Part shown: positions 1-6,718 of the stretch, one piece after another | How the letters are laid out: each line of letters opens with the position of its first letter | Position numbering within the stretch: position 1 is the stretch's first letter | Assembly: GCA_965215025.1 (NCBI GenBank) | Contig: CBDCCV010000001.1 | Span: 1,488,001-1,552,000 of the forward strand | From: CBDCCV01 sp965215025 | Lineage (GTDB): Bacteria; Bacteroidota; Rhodothermia; Rhodothermales; Salinibacteraceae | Length of the DNA stretch: 64,000 bases | Direction: 5' to 3' | Translations under genes and position numbers: made by a program | Notes under the pieces: model-generated | Seen by the model: only the letters and a program-made list of their open reading frames with translations | Databases searched by the model: none | What the model was told of the DNA's origin: nothing

Positions 1-477
1 ATCGCCGTGGCGCTCATCTTCATCGGCTTCAATATCACGTTCTTCACGCAGTTCATCCTGGGGAGCCAGGGGATGCCGCGCCGGTACTACGACTACCTGG
101 GACAGTACGAGGCGCTGCACCAGGTCTCGACGGTCGGCTCGTGGATCTTGGCGGCGGGGCTGTTCTTGATCCTCGGCTACTGGATTCACTCGCTGCTCTG
201 GGGCAAGAAGGCGCCGGCGAACCCGTGGGCGGCGGCCACGCTGGAGTGGACGAACACGACCTCGCCGCCGGACCCGCACAACTTCCACCGCACGCCGCTG
301 GTGACGCGCGGCCCGTACGACTTCCACCTTGCCCCGGATGTCTTCGGCGGCGGGGACGGCGCGGCGGGCGATGGCGCCGGCGGCGATGGCCGGGCCGTGC
401 CGCAGCCGCCCTCGCCGGCCCCGGCCGCCGCCACGGGCCGGAAGGACCTCCGCCACGAGAGCGACGAGAAGGCGTAG
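1..477 (+). CDS. ctaD: Cytochrome c oxidase subunit I, C-terminal part (partial)
   Basis: The 5' end lies outside the window; the frame is open from base 1. The visible part begins with a membrane helix and the segment FTQFILGSQGMPRRYYDY, which is characteristic of the last helices of haem-copper oxidase subunit I, followed by one more helix (about residues 45-65) and the conserved NPWAAATLEW / PHNF region. This subunit binds haem a and the haem a3-CuB centre of the terminal oxidase. The last 50 or so residues are a Gly/Ala/Pro-rich tail with no recognised domain. Subunits III and IV follow on the same strand, so this is the end of an oxidase operon. Confidence 0.93.
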   Translation: MAVALIFIGFNITFFTQFILGSQGMPRRYYDYLGQYEALHQVSTVGSWILAAGLFLILGYWIHSLLWGKKAPANPWAAATLEWTNTTSPPDPHNFHRTPLVTRGPYDFHLAPDVFGGGDGAAGDGAGGDGRAVPQPPSPAPAAATGRKDLRHESDEKA

Positions 478-497
478 GCGTTGCTGCACGCCGCCAC

Positions 498-525
498 GTA
501 GGGGCACGGCGCGCCGTGCCCCTAC
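498..525. repeat. Perfect 28-bp palindrome between oxidase genes
   Basis: Arms 498-511 and 512-525 are exact reverse complements, starting GTAGGGGCACGG. It lies in the 72-bp gap between subunits I and III, where it could form a strong hairpin in the mRNA. Its style (GTAGGGG arm, GC-rich centre) resembles the hairpin at 10516-10544, which suggests a dispersed palindromic intergenic repeat rather than a site specific to this operon. Confidence 0.8.
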
Positions 526-549
526 AACCACCACCAAACATTGAACGTC

Positions 550-1281
550 ATGGCCAACACCGCCACCGCTATAAAGCAGAAGCAGGGGGCCACGCCGCAG
601 GACCAGGCCACGCACGCGGGGGACGCCCCGCACGCGCACCCCTCGCACCTGCAGCACCACTTCGTCTCGAGCGAGCAGCAGTTCGACTCGGCGAAGCTGG
701 GGATGTGGCTTTTCCTCATCACCGAGATCCTGCTCTTTAGCGCCATGTTCGTGGCGTACGCCGTGTACCGCTCCTGGCATCCGGAGACGTGGGCGGCGGC
801 CTCGACCACGCTCGACTGGGTCATGGGCGGGACGAACACCATCGTGCTCCTGGCCTCGTCGTTCACCGTGGCGCTCTCGATCCACTACGCGCAGCGCAAC
901 GACCGCAAAAAGACGACGTGGCTCCTCGTGGCCACGCTGCTTCTGGCCGGCGTCTTCCTCGTGATTAAGTATTTCGAGTACACGGCCAAGTTCGAGCACG
1001 GCGTCTACCCCGGCGGCTTCTTCGATCCGCACGGCGAGCACTACGACTTCCTGACCGAGGTCCCGTACGCTGCGCAGTTCTTCTCCATCTACTTCGTCGC
1101 CACGGGCATCCACGGCCTGCACGTGCTCATCGGCATGGGGCTGATCGGGTGGATCGCCTCGCGGGCGTGGCGCGGGCACTTCTCAAGCGAGTACTACACG
1201 CCCGTCGAACTGACCGGCCTCTACTGGCACCTCGTGGACATCATCTGGATCTTCCTCTTCCCGCTTCTTTATCTGATTTAA
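550..1281 (+). CDS. ctaE: Cytochrome c oxidase subunit III
   Basis: This is a 243-residue integral membrane protein of the haem-copper oxidase subunit III family, which stabilises subunit I and its proton uptake. After a hydrophilic, His-rich N-terminus of about 45 residues come roughly five to seven hydrophobic helices. Family hallmarks are SAKLGMWLFLITEILLF near the start, GIHGLHVLIGM in the later part, and YWHLVDIIWIFLFPLLYL at the C-terminus. I chose the ATG at 550; an in-frame TTG at 541 would add three residues. The stop codon TAA is completed by the first base of the MITE-like element that starts at 1281. Confidence 0.95.
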   Translation: MANTATAIKQKQGATPQDQATHAGDAPHAHPSHLQHHFVSSEQQFDSAKLGMWLFLITEILLFSAMFVAYAVYRSWHPETWAAASTTLDWVMGGTNTIVLLASSFTVALSIHYAQRNDRKKTTWLLVATLLLAGVFLVIKYFEYTAKFEHGVYPGGFFDPHGEHYDFLTEVPYAAQFFSIYFVATGIHGLHVLIGMGLIGWIASRAWRGHFSSEYYTPVELTGLYWHLVDIIWIFLFPLLYLI

Positions 1282-1415
1282 CCCAAGTTGTGAAGCAGAG
1301 CGAAAACGCTCGCTTTTCGTCATCCTGAACGCAGTGAAGGATCTCTTAGAATGCTCCAACGGGGGAGATCCTTCGCTCTGCTCAGGACGACAACAGTGTA
1401 AGCCACAACTCGGAT
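1281..1415. mobile_element. MITE-like element with IS982-type ends (copy 1)
   Basis: This is a 135-bp noncoding element. Its left end is ACCCAAGTTGTG and its right end, read inward, is ATCCGAGTTGTG; the IS982-family element at 42608-43544 has ACCCAAGTTGTGTCTTA. The interior holds an inverted repeat built on GTCATCCTGAACGCAGTGAA and its partner GATCCTTCGCTCTGCTCAGG. A second copy in opposite orientation lies at 42237-42379 with most of the interior conserved. Flanks TGATTTA and CAATTCA show only a degraded match. It sits immediately after subunit III and might also act as a transcription terminator. Confidence 0.7.
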
Positions 1416-1478
1416 CAATTCAGCGGCGGAGCGCTGCTGCTCCGCATCCCCATTCGCCACTCACCACTTGCCCCGAAA

Positions 1479-2054
1479 ATGGCTCACGGAACGGCCGACG
1501 CGCACGACGCCGACAACAAGCACCACCACATCATCCCGATCAAGACGCTGACGATGGTGTTCGGGGCGCTCGTGGCGCTCACCGTCATCACCGTGCTCAC
1601 GGCGCAGGTGGACCTGGGCGTCCTCAACGTGCCGTTGGCCCTGGCGATTGCCGGGACGAAGGCCACGCTCGTGGTGGCCATCTTCATGGCGCTCTACTAC
1701 GACAACCGGGTCAACACGGTGGTCTTTGCCGTGGGGGCCGTGTTCGTGGTCGTCTTCCTCTCGTTCACGCTCCTGGACACGAACTACCGCGGCGACCTGG
1801 GCAACGTGGCCGTGGAGACCATCACCGATGAGGAGCGCCGCGCCGAGGAGCTTGAGGCGCGCGAACCCGACCCCGAGAACCTGCGCGTAGCCCCCGCCGA
1901 CTTCGGCGAAGAAGGCCAAACCGCCGGCGCTGCCGACGACCAACTCCCCGCCGGCGGCGACGCCGATCAAAACGCCGAGCCGCTCGAGGACGACCCGGTC
2001 AACCCCGGCGAACCGCAGGAAAACGAGAATCCGCGCGGCGATGACGGGCAGTAA
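1479..2054 (+). CDS. ctaF: Cytochrome c oxidase subunit IV, with acidic C-terminal extension
   Basis: This 191-residue protein has a short His/Asp-rich N-terminus and then three hydrophobic helices (about residues 24-46, 50-72 and 78-98). This is the arrangement of the small prokaryotic subunit IV found after subunits I and III. The segment NVPLALAIAGTKATLVV is typical of the family. The C-terminal 80 or so residues are acidic, proline-rich and apparently disordered, so the protein is nearly twice the usual length. The ATG at 1479 follows an A-rich stretch rather than a clear Shine-Dalgarno sequence. Confidence 0.85.
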   Translation: MAHGTADAHDADNKHHHIIPIKTLTMVFGALVALTVITVLTAQVDLGVLNVPLALAIAGTKATLVVAIFMALYYDNRVNTVVFAVGAVFVVVFLSFTLLDTNYRGDLGNVAVETITDEERRAEELEAREPDPENLRVAPADFGEEGQTAGAADDQLPAGGDADQNAEPLEDDPVNPGEPQENENPRGDDGQ

Positions 2055-2292
2055 ACCGATGGTTTGCGCAGGCAAATCTGCCGCTGCCCGCCTCGTTTCC
2101 GGGCGGCTCCGCCCCGGCGCGTAGAAGCGTTTGACGGGGTGGTATTTTGCTCCGGAAAGTGGAACCTGGATCGGCGATGGCAGCTTGAAAAGAGTGGCCG
2201 TTTGCCCCATCGGTAGGCGGGCATTGGGGGCCTTTGGAAGAGGTCCGCTAAGCTTTCGTCAGAGAAAATCGGGAGGGTCATCTCGCTGCGCC

Positions 2293-2598
2293 ATGCTCGT
2301 CCTCTTCGCCATTGCCGCCGCCCCGATCCTGTTTTTCATGCTCGCCTGGGTGGCGGCCACGGCGTACCGCATCTACTTCCCGGACCGGCCCATGCCGCTC
2401 ACCGAGGACGCCGTGGTGGTGCGCCGCCGCCGCGCCGCCCTGGGCAAGCACGTGCCGGTGGGCGTGCGTGAGATCCGTGAAGACCAGCGGCGGTATTTAC
2501 GACAGCACGTGCGCGTACCGTACCACTACGCCGGGAGCGCTTCCGGTGAGGGGCTGCCCTCGGCCTGGATGGAGGACCTGTGGCGGCGGCGCAACTGA
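2293..2598 (+). CDS. Small single-pass membrane protein of unknown function
   Basis: This is a 101-residue protein. Residues 1-24 form one hydrophobic helix (LVLFAIAAAPILFFMLAWVA), followed by a basic region (VVVRRRRAALGKHVP) and a short hydrophilic tail. I do not recognise a family. The frame stays open upstream to about 2131, but the ATG at 2293 places the hydrophobic segment at the N-terminus. The 238 bp before it, back to the oxidase operon, contain no gene that I can support. Confidence 0.5.
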   Translation: MLVLFAIAAAPILFFMLAWVAATAYRIYFPDRPMPLTEDAVVVRRRRAALGKHVPVGVREIREDQRRYLRQHVRVPYHYAGSASGEGLPSAWMEDLWRRRN

Positions 2599-2602
2599 TG
2601 AC

Positions 2603-2681
2603 GTGTTCGCGTGTTCGTGTGCATAGGTGCTCACGGGTCGGTGCGCCCGCGCAGGTGCTCCGCTTGTGAACACGCGAACAC
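2603..2681. repeat. Inverted repeat before metF
   Basis: Perfect 14-bp arms at 2603-2616 (GTGTTCGCGTGTTC) and 2668-2681 enclose a 51-base loop. The repeat lies between the stop of the small membrane protein and metF. It could be a weak terminator or a 5' leader structure of metF; nothing distinguishes these. Confidence 0.5.
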
Positions 2682-2705
2682 TCTCCAACCTGAACACGCC
2701 TCTGC

Positions 2706-3662
2706 ATGAAAGTCGTCGAACACATCGAGCGCGCGCAGAACCCGCTCATCTCGTACGAGATCATCCCCCCGAAGCGCGGCGGCTCGGCCGAGCAGGTGCT
2801 GAGCGTGGTCGAAGAGCTTGCGCCCTTCGAGCCGCCCTTTATCGACATGACGAGCCACGCGGCTGAGGTCTACTACGAGGAAACGGGCGATGGCACGTGG
2901 AAGCGGCGCGTCAAGCGCAAGCGGCCCGGCACGCTCGGCCTCTGCGCCGCCATCGAGGCGCGCTTCGGCATCGACGCCGTGCCGCACCTGTTGTGCCAGG
3001 GCTTCACGCGCGAGGAGACCGAAGACGCGCTCATCGAGCTGAACTACCTCGGCATCGAGAACGTCGTGGCGCTCACGGGCGACGACAAGGGCTACGACAA
3101 GCCCGTGGCGCCGGGTCGCTCGCGCAACGAGCACGCCATCGACCTCGTCCGCCAGGTGAGCGACATGAACGCGGGCCGCTACCTCGAAGAGATGGCCGAG
3201 GCCGCGCCGACGGACTTCTGCGTGGGCGTGGGCGGCTACCCCGAGAAGCACTTCAAATCGCCCAACCTGACGTGGGACATCCTCCACCTCAAGCGCAAGG
3301 TGGACGCCGGCGCGCACTTCGTCACCACGCAGATGTTCTTCGACAACGACGTCTACTTCGACTTCGTGGAGCGCTGCCGCGACGTGGGCATCACCGTGCC
3401 CATCATCCCTGGCTTGAAGATCCTCACCCGGAAGCGCCATTTGCAATTCCTGCCGAGCTTCTTCCACATCGACCTCCCGGAAGCCCTCGCCGCCGAGGTC
3501 GAGGCCGCCGACGAGGAGCACGTGGAGGACATCGGCGTGGAGTGGGCCATCCGCCAGAGCGAGGAGCTGATGAGCCGCGGCGTGCCGTGCGTGCACTTCT
3601 ACATCATGTCGAGCGCGGGCACCGTGCGGCGCGTGGTCGAGCCGCTGCGCGAGATGGCGTAG
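2706..3662 (+). CDS. metF: 5,10-methylenetetrahydrofolate reductase
   Basis: MetF reduces 5,10-methylene-THF to 5-methyl-THF with FAD, supplying the methyl group for methionine synthesis. The 318-residue length and TIM-barrel motifs fit: ISYEIIPPKRGG at the N-terminus (catalytic Glu region), HLLCQGFTREE, NVVALTGDD (FAD/folate region), FCVGVGGYPEKH and FVTTQMFFDNDVYF. It reads as a monocistron or as the first gene before the SRPBCC-fold gene 19 bp downstream. Confidence 0.95.
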   Translation: MKVVEHIERAQNPLISYEIIPPKRGGSAEQVLSVVEELAPFEPPFIDMTSHAAEVYYEETGDGTWKRRVKRKRPGTLGLCAAIEARFGIDAVPHLLCQGFTREETEDALIELNYLGIENVVALTGDDKGYDKPVAPGRSRNEHAIDLVRQVSDMNAGRYLEEMAEAAPTDFCVGVGGYPEKHFKSPNLTWDILHLKRKVDAGAHFVTTQMFFDNDVYFDFVERCRDVGITVPIIPGLKILTRKRHLQFLPSFFHIDLPEALAAEVEAADEEHVEDIGVEWAIRQSEELMSRGVPCVHFYIMSSAGTVRRVVEPLREMA

Positions 3663-3680
3663 CGAGGGCTGAAAGGCGCC

Positions 3681-4121
3681 ATGCGCGAGATCAGAACGGA
3701 GATCGAGATTCAGGCGTCCGCGCCGCGCGTGTGGGCCGCCTTGACAGACTTCGCGCGCTACCCGCAGTGGAACCCGTTCATCCGCAAGGCGGAAGGCGAG
3801 GTCCGTGAGGGCGAGCGCCTCAGCGTACGCTTAGAACCGCCCGGCGGATGGGGCATGACGTTCGCGCCGCGCGTGACGCGCGTGGAACCGGAAAGGCGCT
3901 TCCAGTGGCTCGGCCATCTCTTCGTGCGGGGCCTTTTCGACGGCGAGCACACCTTCGAGATTGAGCCGCTCGGCCGGGGCCGCGTGCGCTTCGTGCAGCG
4001 CGAGGCCTTCCGCGGCGTTCTCGTCCCGCTCCTTTGGCCGATGCTCGAAGAAAGCACGCGCGCCGGCTTCGAGGCCATGAACGCCGCCCTCAAGCGCCGC
4101 GCAGAAAAGGACGCCGCCTGA
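3681..4121 (+). CDS. SRPBCC (START-like) domain protein
   Basis: This 146-residue protein matches the polyketide-cyclase/START-like fold that binds hydrophobic ligands. Its N-terminus has the usual strand and signature: IEIQASAPRVWAALTDFARY followed by PQWNPFIRKAEG. The C-terminal helix carries LLWPMLEESTRAGFEAMNAAL. No catalytic residues can be assigned and the ligand is unknown. It follows metF at 19 bp and ends just before a strong bidirectional terminator. Confidence 0.75.
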   Translation: MREIRTEIEIQASAPRVWAALTDFARYPQWNPFIRKAEGEVREGERLSVRLEPPGGWGMTFAPRVTRVEPERRFQWLGHLFVRGLFDGEHTFEIEPLGRGRVRFVQREAFRGVLVPLLWPMLEESTRAGFEAMNAALKRRAEKDAA

Positions 4122-4142
4122 GCCGTGCGGCAAGCGCAAAAA

Positions 4143-4178
4143 AAAACGCCCCGGAGCGGGAAAGCTCCGAGGCGTTTT
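4143..4178. terminator. Bidirectional rho-independent terminator
   Basis: An A-run leads into the stem AAAACGCC..CGGAGC with loop GGGAAA, then GCTCCG..GGCGTTTT. It lies between the convergent SRPBCC gene and hpf and has an A/T tract on both sides, so it can serve both strands. Confidence 0.9.
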
Positions 4179-4194
4179 CGTCTGAGAGAGGGGG

Positions 4195-4506
4195 CTACTT
4201 CATGTAGTCCTTATCCGTGCTGCGGAGGCGGTCCTTGTACTTGAGCACCTGCCGGCGCAGGCGCTCCACGCAGTTATCGATGGCCGTCTCATGCGTGGAG
4301 GACTGGTCCTCGGCGACGAGGCGCTGGCCGTACACGCCTACAGTGACCTCGGCCGTCTTCTCACTCGAAGATCCGTTCGTGCCGAGGACGATGTGCGCGT
4401 CCACGATGCCGTCGTAGTAGCGCTCCAGCTTGGCGAGGCGCTTGGCGGCGTACGCGCGCAGGGCGGGGCTGGCGTCGAAGTGGCGGGCGGTGACTTGCGT
4501 TTCCAT
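4195..4506 (-). CDS. hpf: Ribosome hibernation promoting factor, short form
   Basis: This 103-residue protein belongs to the HPF/RaiA/YfiA family, which binds the 30S decoding region and inactivates ribosomes in stationary phase. It begins METQVTARHFDASPALRAYA, the usual first strand and helix, followed by AAKRLAKLERYYDGIVDAHI and a basic helix near the end (CVERLRRQVLKYKDRLR). It has only the N-terminal domain, so it is the short form. I chose the ATG at 4506 because residues upstream of it in frame do not resemble the family. A GGACAGG/CCTGTCC hairpin at 4546-4564 lies in the leader. Confidence 0.9.
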   Translation of the reverse strand: METQVTARHFDASPALRAYAAKRLAKLERYYDGIVDAHIVLGTNGSSSEKTAEVTVGVYGQRLVAEDQSSTHETAIDNCVERLRRQVLKYKDRLRSTDKDYMK

Positions 4507-4545
4507 AAGCACTCTCTTAGCAGCTGCGTGAGAACGAGATGGCCC

Positions 4546-4564
4546 GGACAGGCGCGGCCTGTCC
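4546..4564 (-). promoter_or_regulatory. Leader hairpin upstream of hpf
   Basis: GGACAGG (4546-4552) and CCTGTCC (4558-4564) form a perfect 7-bp stem with a 5-base loop about 40 bp upstream of the hpf start. An AT-rich stretch lies just beyond it (4570-4605), as expected for a promoter. A regulatory role is an inference. Confidence 0.35.
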
Positions 4565-4690
4565 TTTGACAATACAATCTTCTTGTTAAGATTGCTTTAA
4601 CAAAGGATAGCCGCCGCCGCACCATTTTGTCAACGCTCCCGTCGCACCGCTGTCCGGATTGGGGGCAACGTTACAACCCGCGCGGGGGCG

Positions 4691-5080
4691 CTAAAAACCG
4701 GCGGCGCAGAGGTAGCGGTCCTCGCACGCGCGCATAGCCGCACGTCCCTCCGCCGTGGCATCGTCGTAGCCGATGAGGTGGAGCAACCCGTGCACGGCGT
4801 AGCGGGCGGCTTCCTGCTCAAAGGTCGCCCCGAACTCGGCGCAGCGTTCGGCGGCGGTGTCCAGGTCCACGTACACCTCGCCTTCGACGGCGCCGGGCGG
4901 GTCGTCCTCATCCACGAGGGAGAAGGAAAGCACGTCGGTGAGGTAGTCGTGGCCGAGGTGGCGCCGGTTGAGGGCGAGAACCGCGGCGTGGTCCATCAAG
5001 ACGACGGTGAGGGCGCGGAGATCAGCCCCTTCTTCGCGCAGGACGAGGCGCAGAAGCCGCCTGAGCGCCGCCGCATCCAC
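4691..5080 (-). CDS. ybeY: Endoribonuclease YbeY (16S rRNA maturation)
   Basis: YbeY is a zinc-dependent RNase needed for 16S rRNA 3'-end processing and ribosome quality control. The 129-residue protein has the family helix and strand, then YLTDVLSFSL, GEVYVDLD and the metal site HGLLHLIGYDD, where the third His of HGxLHLxGYDH is replaced by Asp. The only normal start codon in frame is the GTG at 5080. Family proteins usually have a few more N-terminal residues, and the frame upstream lacks a start before a TGA, so the true start is uncertain. Confidence 0.88.
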   Translation of the reverse strand: MDAAALRRLLRLVLREEGADLRALTVVLMDHAAVLALNRRHLGHDYLTDVLSFSLVDEDDPPGAVEGEVYVDLDTAAERCAEFGATFEQEAARYAVHGLLHLIGYDDATAEGRAAMRACEDRYLCAAGF

Positions 5081-5182
5081 CCGGAGCGATGGGTGCGCGT
5101 GCTCGATGGCAAATGGTTCTTCTTTGTGCGCGGAAGCGGCTCCGATGGCAGATCAGGCGGCGTCAGAAGGGCGGGCGGCGCC

Positions 5183-5644
5183 TCAGCCGAGGTCGCTGAA
5201 GATGGTCTCGGTCATGGAGAGCGCCACGCTGCTCATGATCATCTCGGGCGGGAGCTGCGTAAAGTCGCTCGAGAGGAGGGCGTCGTCCACGTTGGCGTAG
5301 AGGGAGCAGCCCGCCTCGCGCTCAACGACGAGGCCGTTGGTGGTGCCCCCGCGCCTGCCGAAAAAGATGACCTCGCCCAGCTCCTGGCTGGCGATGTAGC
5401 CGGTGCAGCCTTGAAGCTGGAGGAACGAGGAGGCCGCGTAGATGGAAACGAGGTTGCCGGCTTGCCGCTCGGCCACGCGCTCGGGGAGGTCCACGGCGCG
5501 GAGGATCTCCAGGGACAGCTCACGCCCGCTGCCCTCGTCACGCAGCTCGAAGCGGACGAGCGGGTGGCCGGCCTCGCGCTTGGGCGTCGCGCCCAGGACC
5601 GCCGCGATGCGGTCGATGTCGGCATCCGAAAACGAAAAGCTCAT
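5183..5644 (-). CDS. Conserved-looking cytosolic protein of unknown function
   Basis: This 153-residue protein has no signal peptide or membrane helix. The start at 5644 gives MSFSFSDADIDRIAAVLGAT. The middle region (ELGEVIFFGRRGGTTNGLVV) is a hydrophobic beta-rich core, and the end carries QLPPEMIMSSVALSMTETIF. I do not recognise the family. It lies upstream of ybeY on the same strand, about 100 bp away, so the two may be co-transcribed. Confidence 0.6.
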   Translation of the reverse strand: MSFSFSDADIDRIAAVLGATPKREAGHPLVRFELRDEGSGRELSLEILRAVDLPERVAERQAGNLVSIYAASSFLQLQGCTGYIASQELGEVIFFGRRGGTTNGLVVEREAGCSLYANVDDALLSSDFTQLPPEMIMSSVALSMTETIFSDLG

Positions 5645-5750
5645 CAGCGGGCGACGGCGTGAGGGGGAGGGCAGCGGCGGCGGCGTCCGCCGTGGAAGCC
5701 AAAAGATAGCCTCCGCCCTCGGCAAAAACAACGCGCCGTTCTGCCCGCCG

Positions 5751-6359
5751 TCACGGGAGCGGAGGCGAGCTGCCCGTGCTCCTCACGCCGCCGGAGGACG
5801 GTGGCGTTCCAGAGGAAGTTGACGGTTCGCTCTCGAGCGACGAGGGCGGCTCGGGGGCCGGCGATGCGTTTTCTGCCGGCGAACGGGGCGGCGCCGCCGT
5901 GCTTCGGTGCGGCACCTCTGCCGGGATTGCGTCGTCCTCCGTATCGCGTTCGGGGCGGTCTTCTGCGGCGGCGTCGGCCTCGGCGGTTGAGGCCGGGGCG
6001 GACGGCGCGGGACGGTGGCGCTCAGGGGGCGGGGCGGCCTCCGTGTCCGGCGCAGCGCGCCTTTCGGTGCGCCGGGGGAGAGCGGCCTCGGCGCGGTGCT
6101 CGGAGGACGATGCCGCCTCGTCCTCGGCAGAGGCTTCTTGCCCTTCCTCTTGCGGGTTCACCTTGAGCGCGTGGAGTCCTTTAGGACCGTCCTCCATCTC
6201 GAACTCGACGGTTTGCCCCGTGCGGAGCGACTTGAAATCCTCGTCCGACACGATCTGCGTGTAGTGCACGAACACGTCACCGCCTCCATCGGGGTGGTCG
6301 ATGAAGCCGTAGCCTTTTTTCGCGTCGAACCACTTTACCGTACTGCGTCGCGTACCCAT
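5751..6359 (-). CDS. Cold-shock domain protein with long acidic disordered tail
   Basis: Residues 1-70 are a complete CspA-type RNA/DNA-binding beta barrel with RNP1 KGYGFI and RNP2-like VFVHYTQI, beginning STVKWFDAKKG. Residues 75-202 are rich in Glu, Ala, Pro, Ser and Thr, with no recognised domain, and are probably disordered; standard Csp proteins are about 70 residues. The start at 6359 is fixed by a strong Shine-Dalgarno sequence GGAGG (6366-6370) at six-base spacing. The gene probably acts alone. The tail is the odd part and could modulate nucleic-acid binding. Confidence 0.9.
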   Translation of the reverse strand: MGTRRSTVKWFDAKKGYGFIDHPDGGGDVFVHYTQIVSDEDFKSLRTGQTVEFEMEDGPKGLHALKVNPQEEGQEASAEDEAASSSEHRAEAALPRRTERRAAPDTEAAPPPERHRPAPSAPASTAEADAAAEDRPERDTEDDAIPAEVPHRSTAAPPRSPAENASPAPEPPSSLESEPSTSSGTPPSSGGVRSTGSSPPLP

Positions 6360-6718
6360 AAGGCACCTCCTTTAGTTGCGTATCGCTTCTGCACACGACG
6401 ACAACGACGACCGGAAGAAAGCGGCTGAAAAGCCGCACGCATCCTCGCGCCTGGCCCGCAGCGGGGGTGAAGGGCCGGCGCCGAGCCTCGTCATCGGTCG
6501 ATCAAAGGGCAAGCCCGGCAGAACTACAACATGAGAGCCGGGTAGCGAGCGCAACGGCTAAAAGCACTCGCTTGCCACTTGGTATTTTTCACGAATATAG
6601 GCCTCTGCCTGGTAGCCTGTCAACAGTAACTGCGGAACGGCCTGAAAAAGCGCCTCGGCAGCGCGCATACCGCTCAGCGAAGGCGTGCTGCGTTGAGGCT
6701 AAAGCCGGCCAGCGCGCT
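6360..6718. other. Intergenic region with terminator-like leader hairpin
   Basis: I see no gene in these 359 bp. On the minus strand, GCGGCT-TTTC-AGCCGC (6421-6436) is followed by TTTCTTCC, which resembles a terminator or attenuator about 60 bp upstream of the cold-shock gene. Cold-shock genes often have structured leaders, so regulation here is plausible but not shown. Confidence 0.5.

Noticed and set aside
2131..2292. Longer N-terminus for the small membrane protein at 2293-2598
   Set aside because: The extension would bury the hydrophobic helix and has no similarity to known leaders; the ATG at 2293 gives a normal N-terminal anchor.
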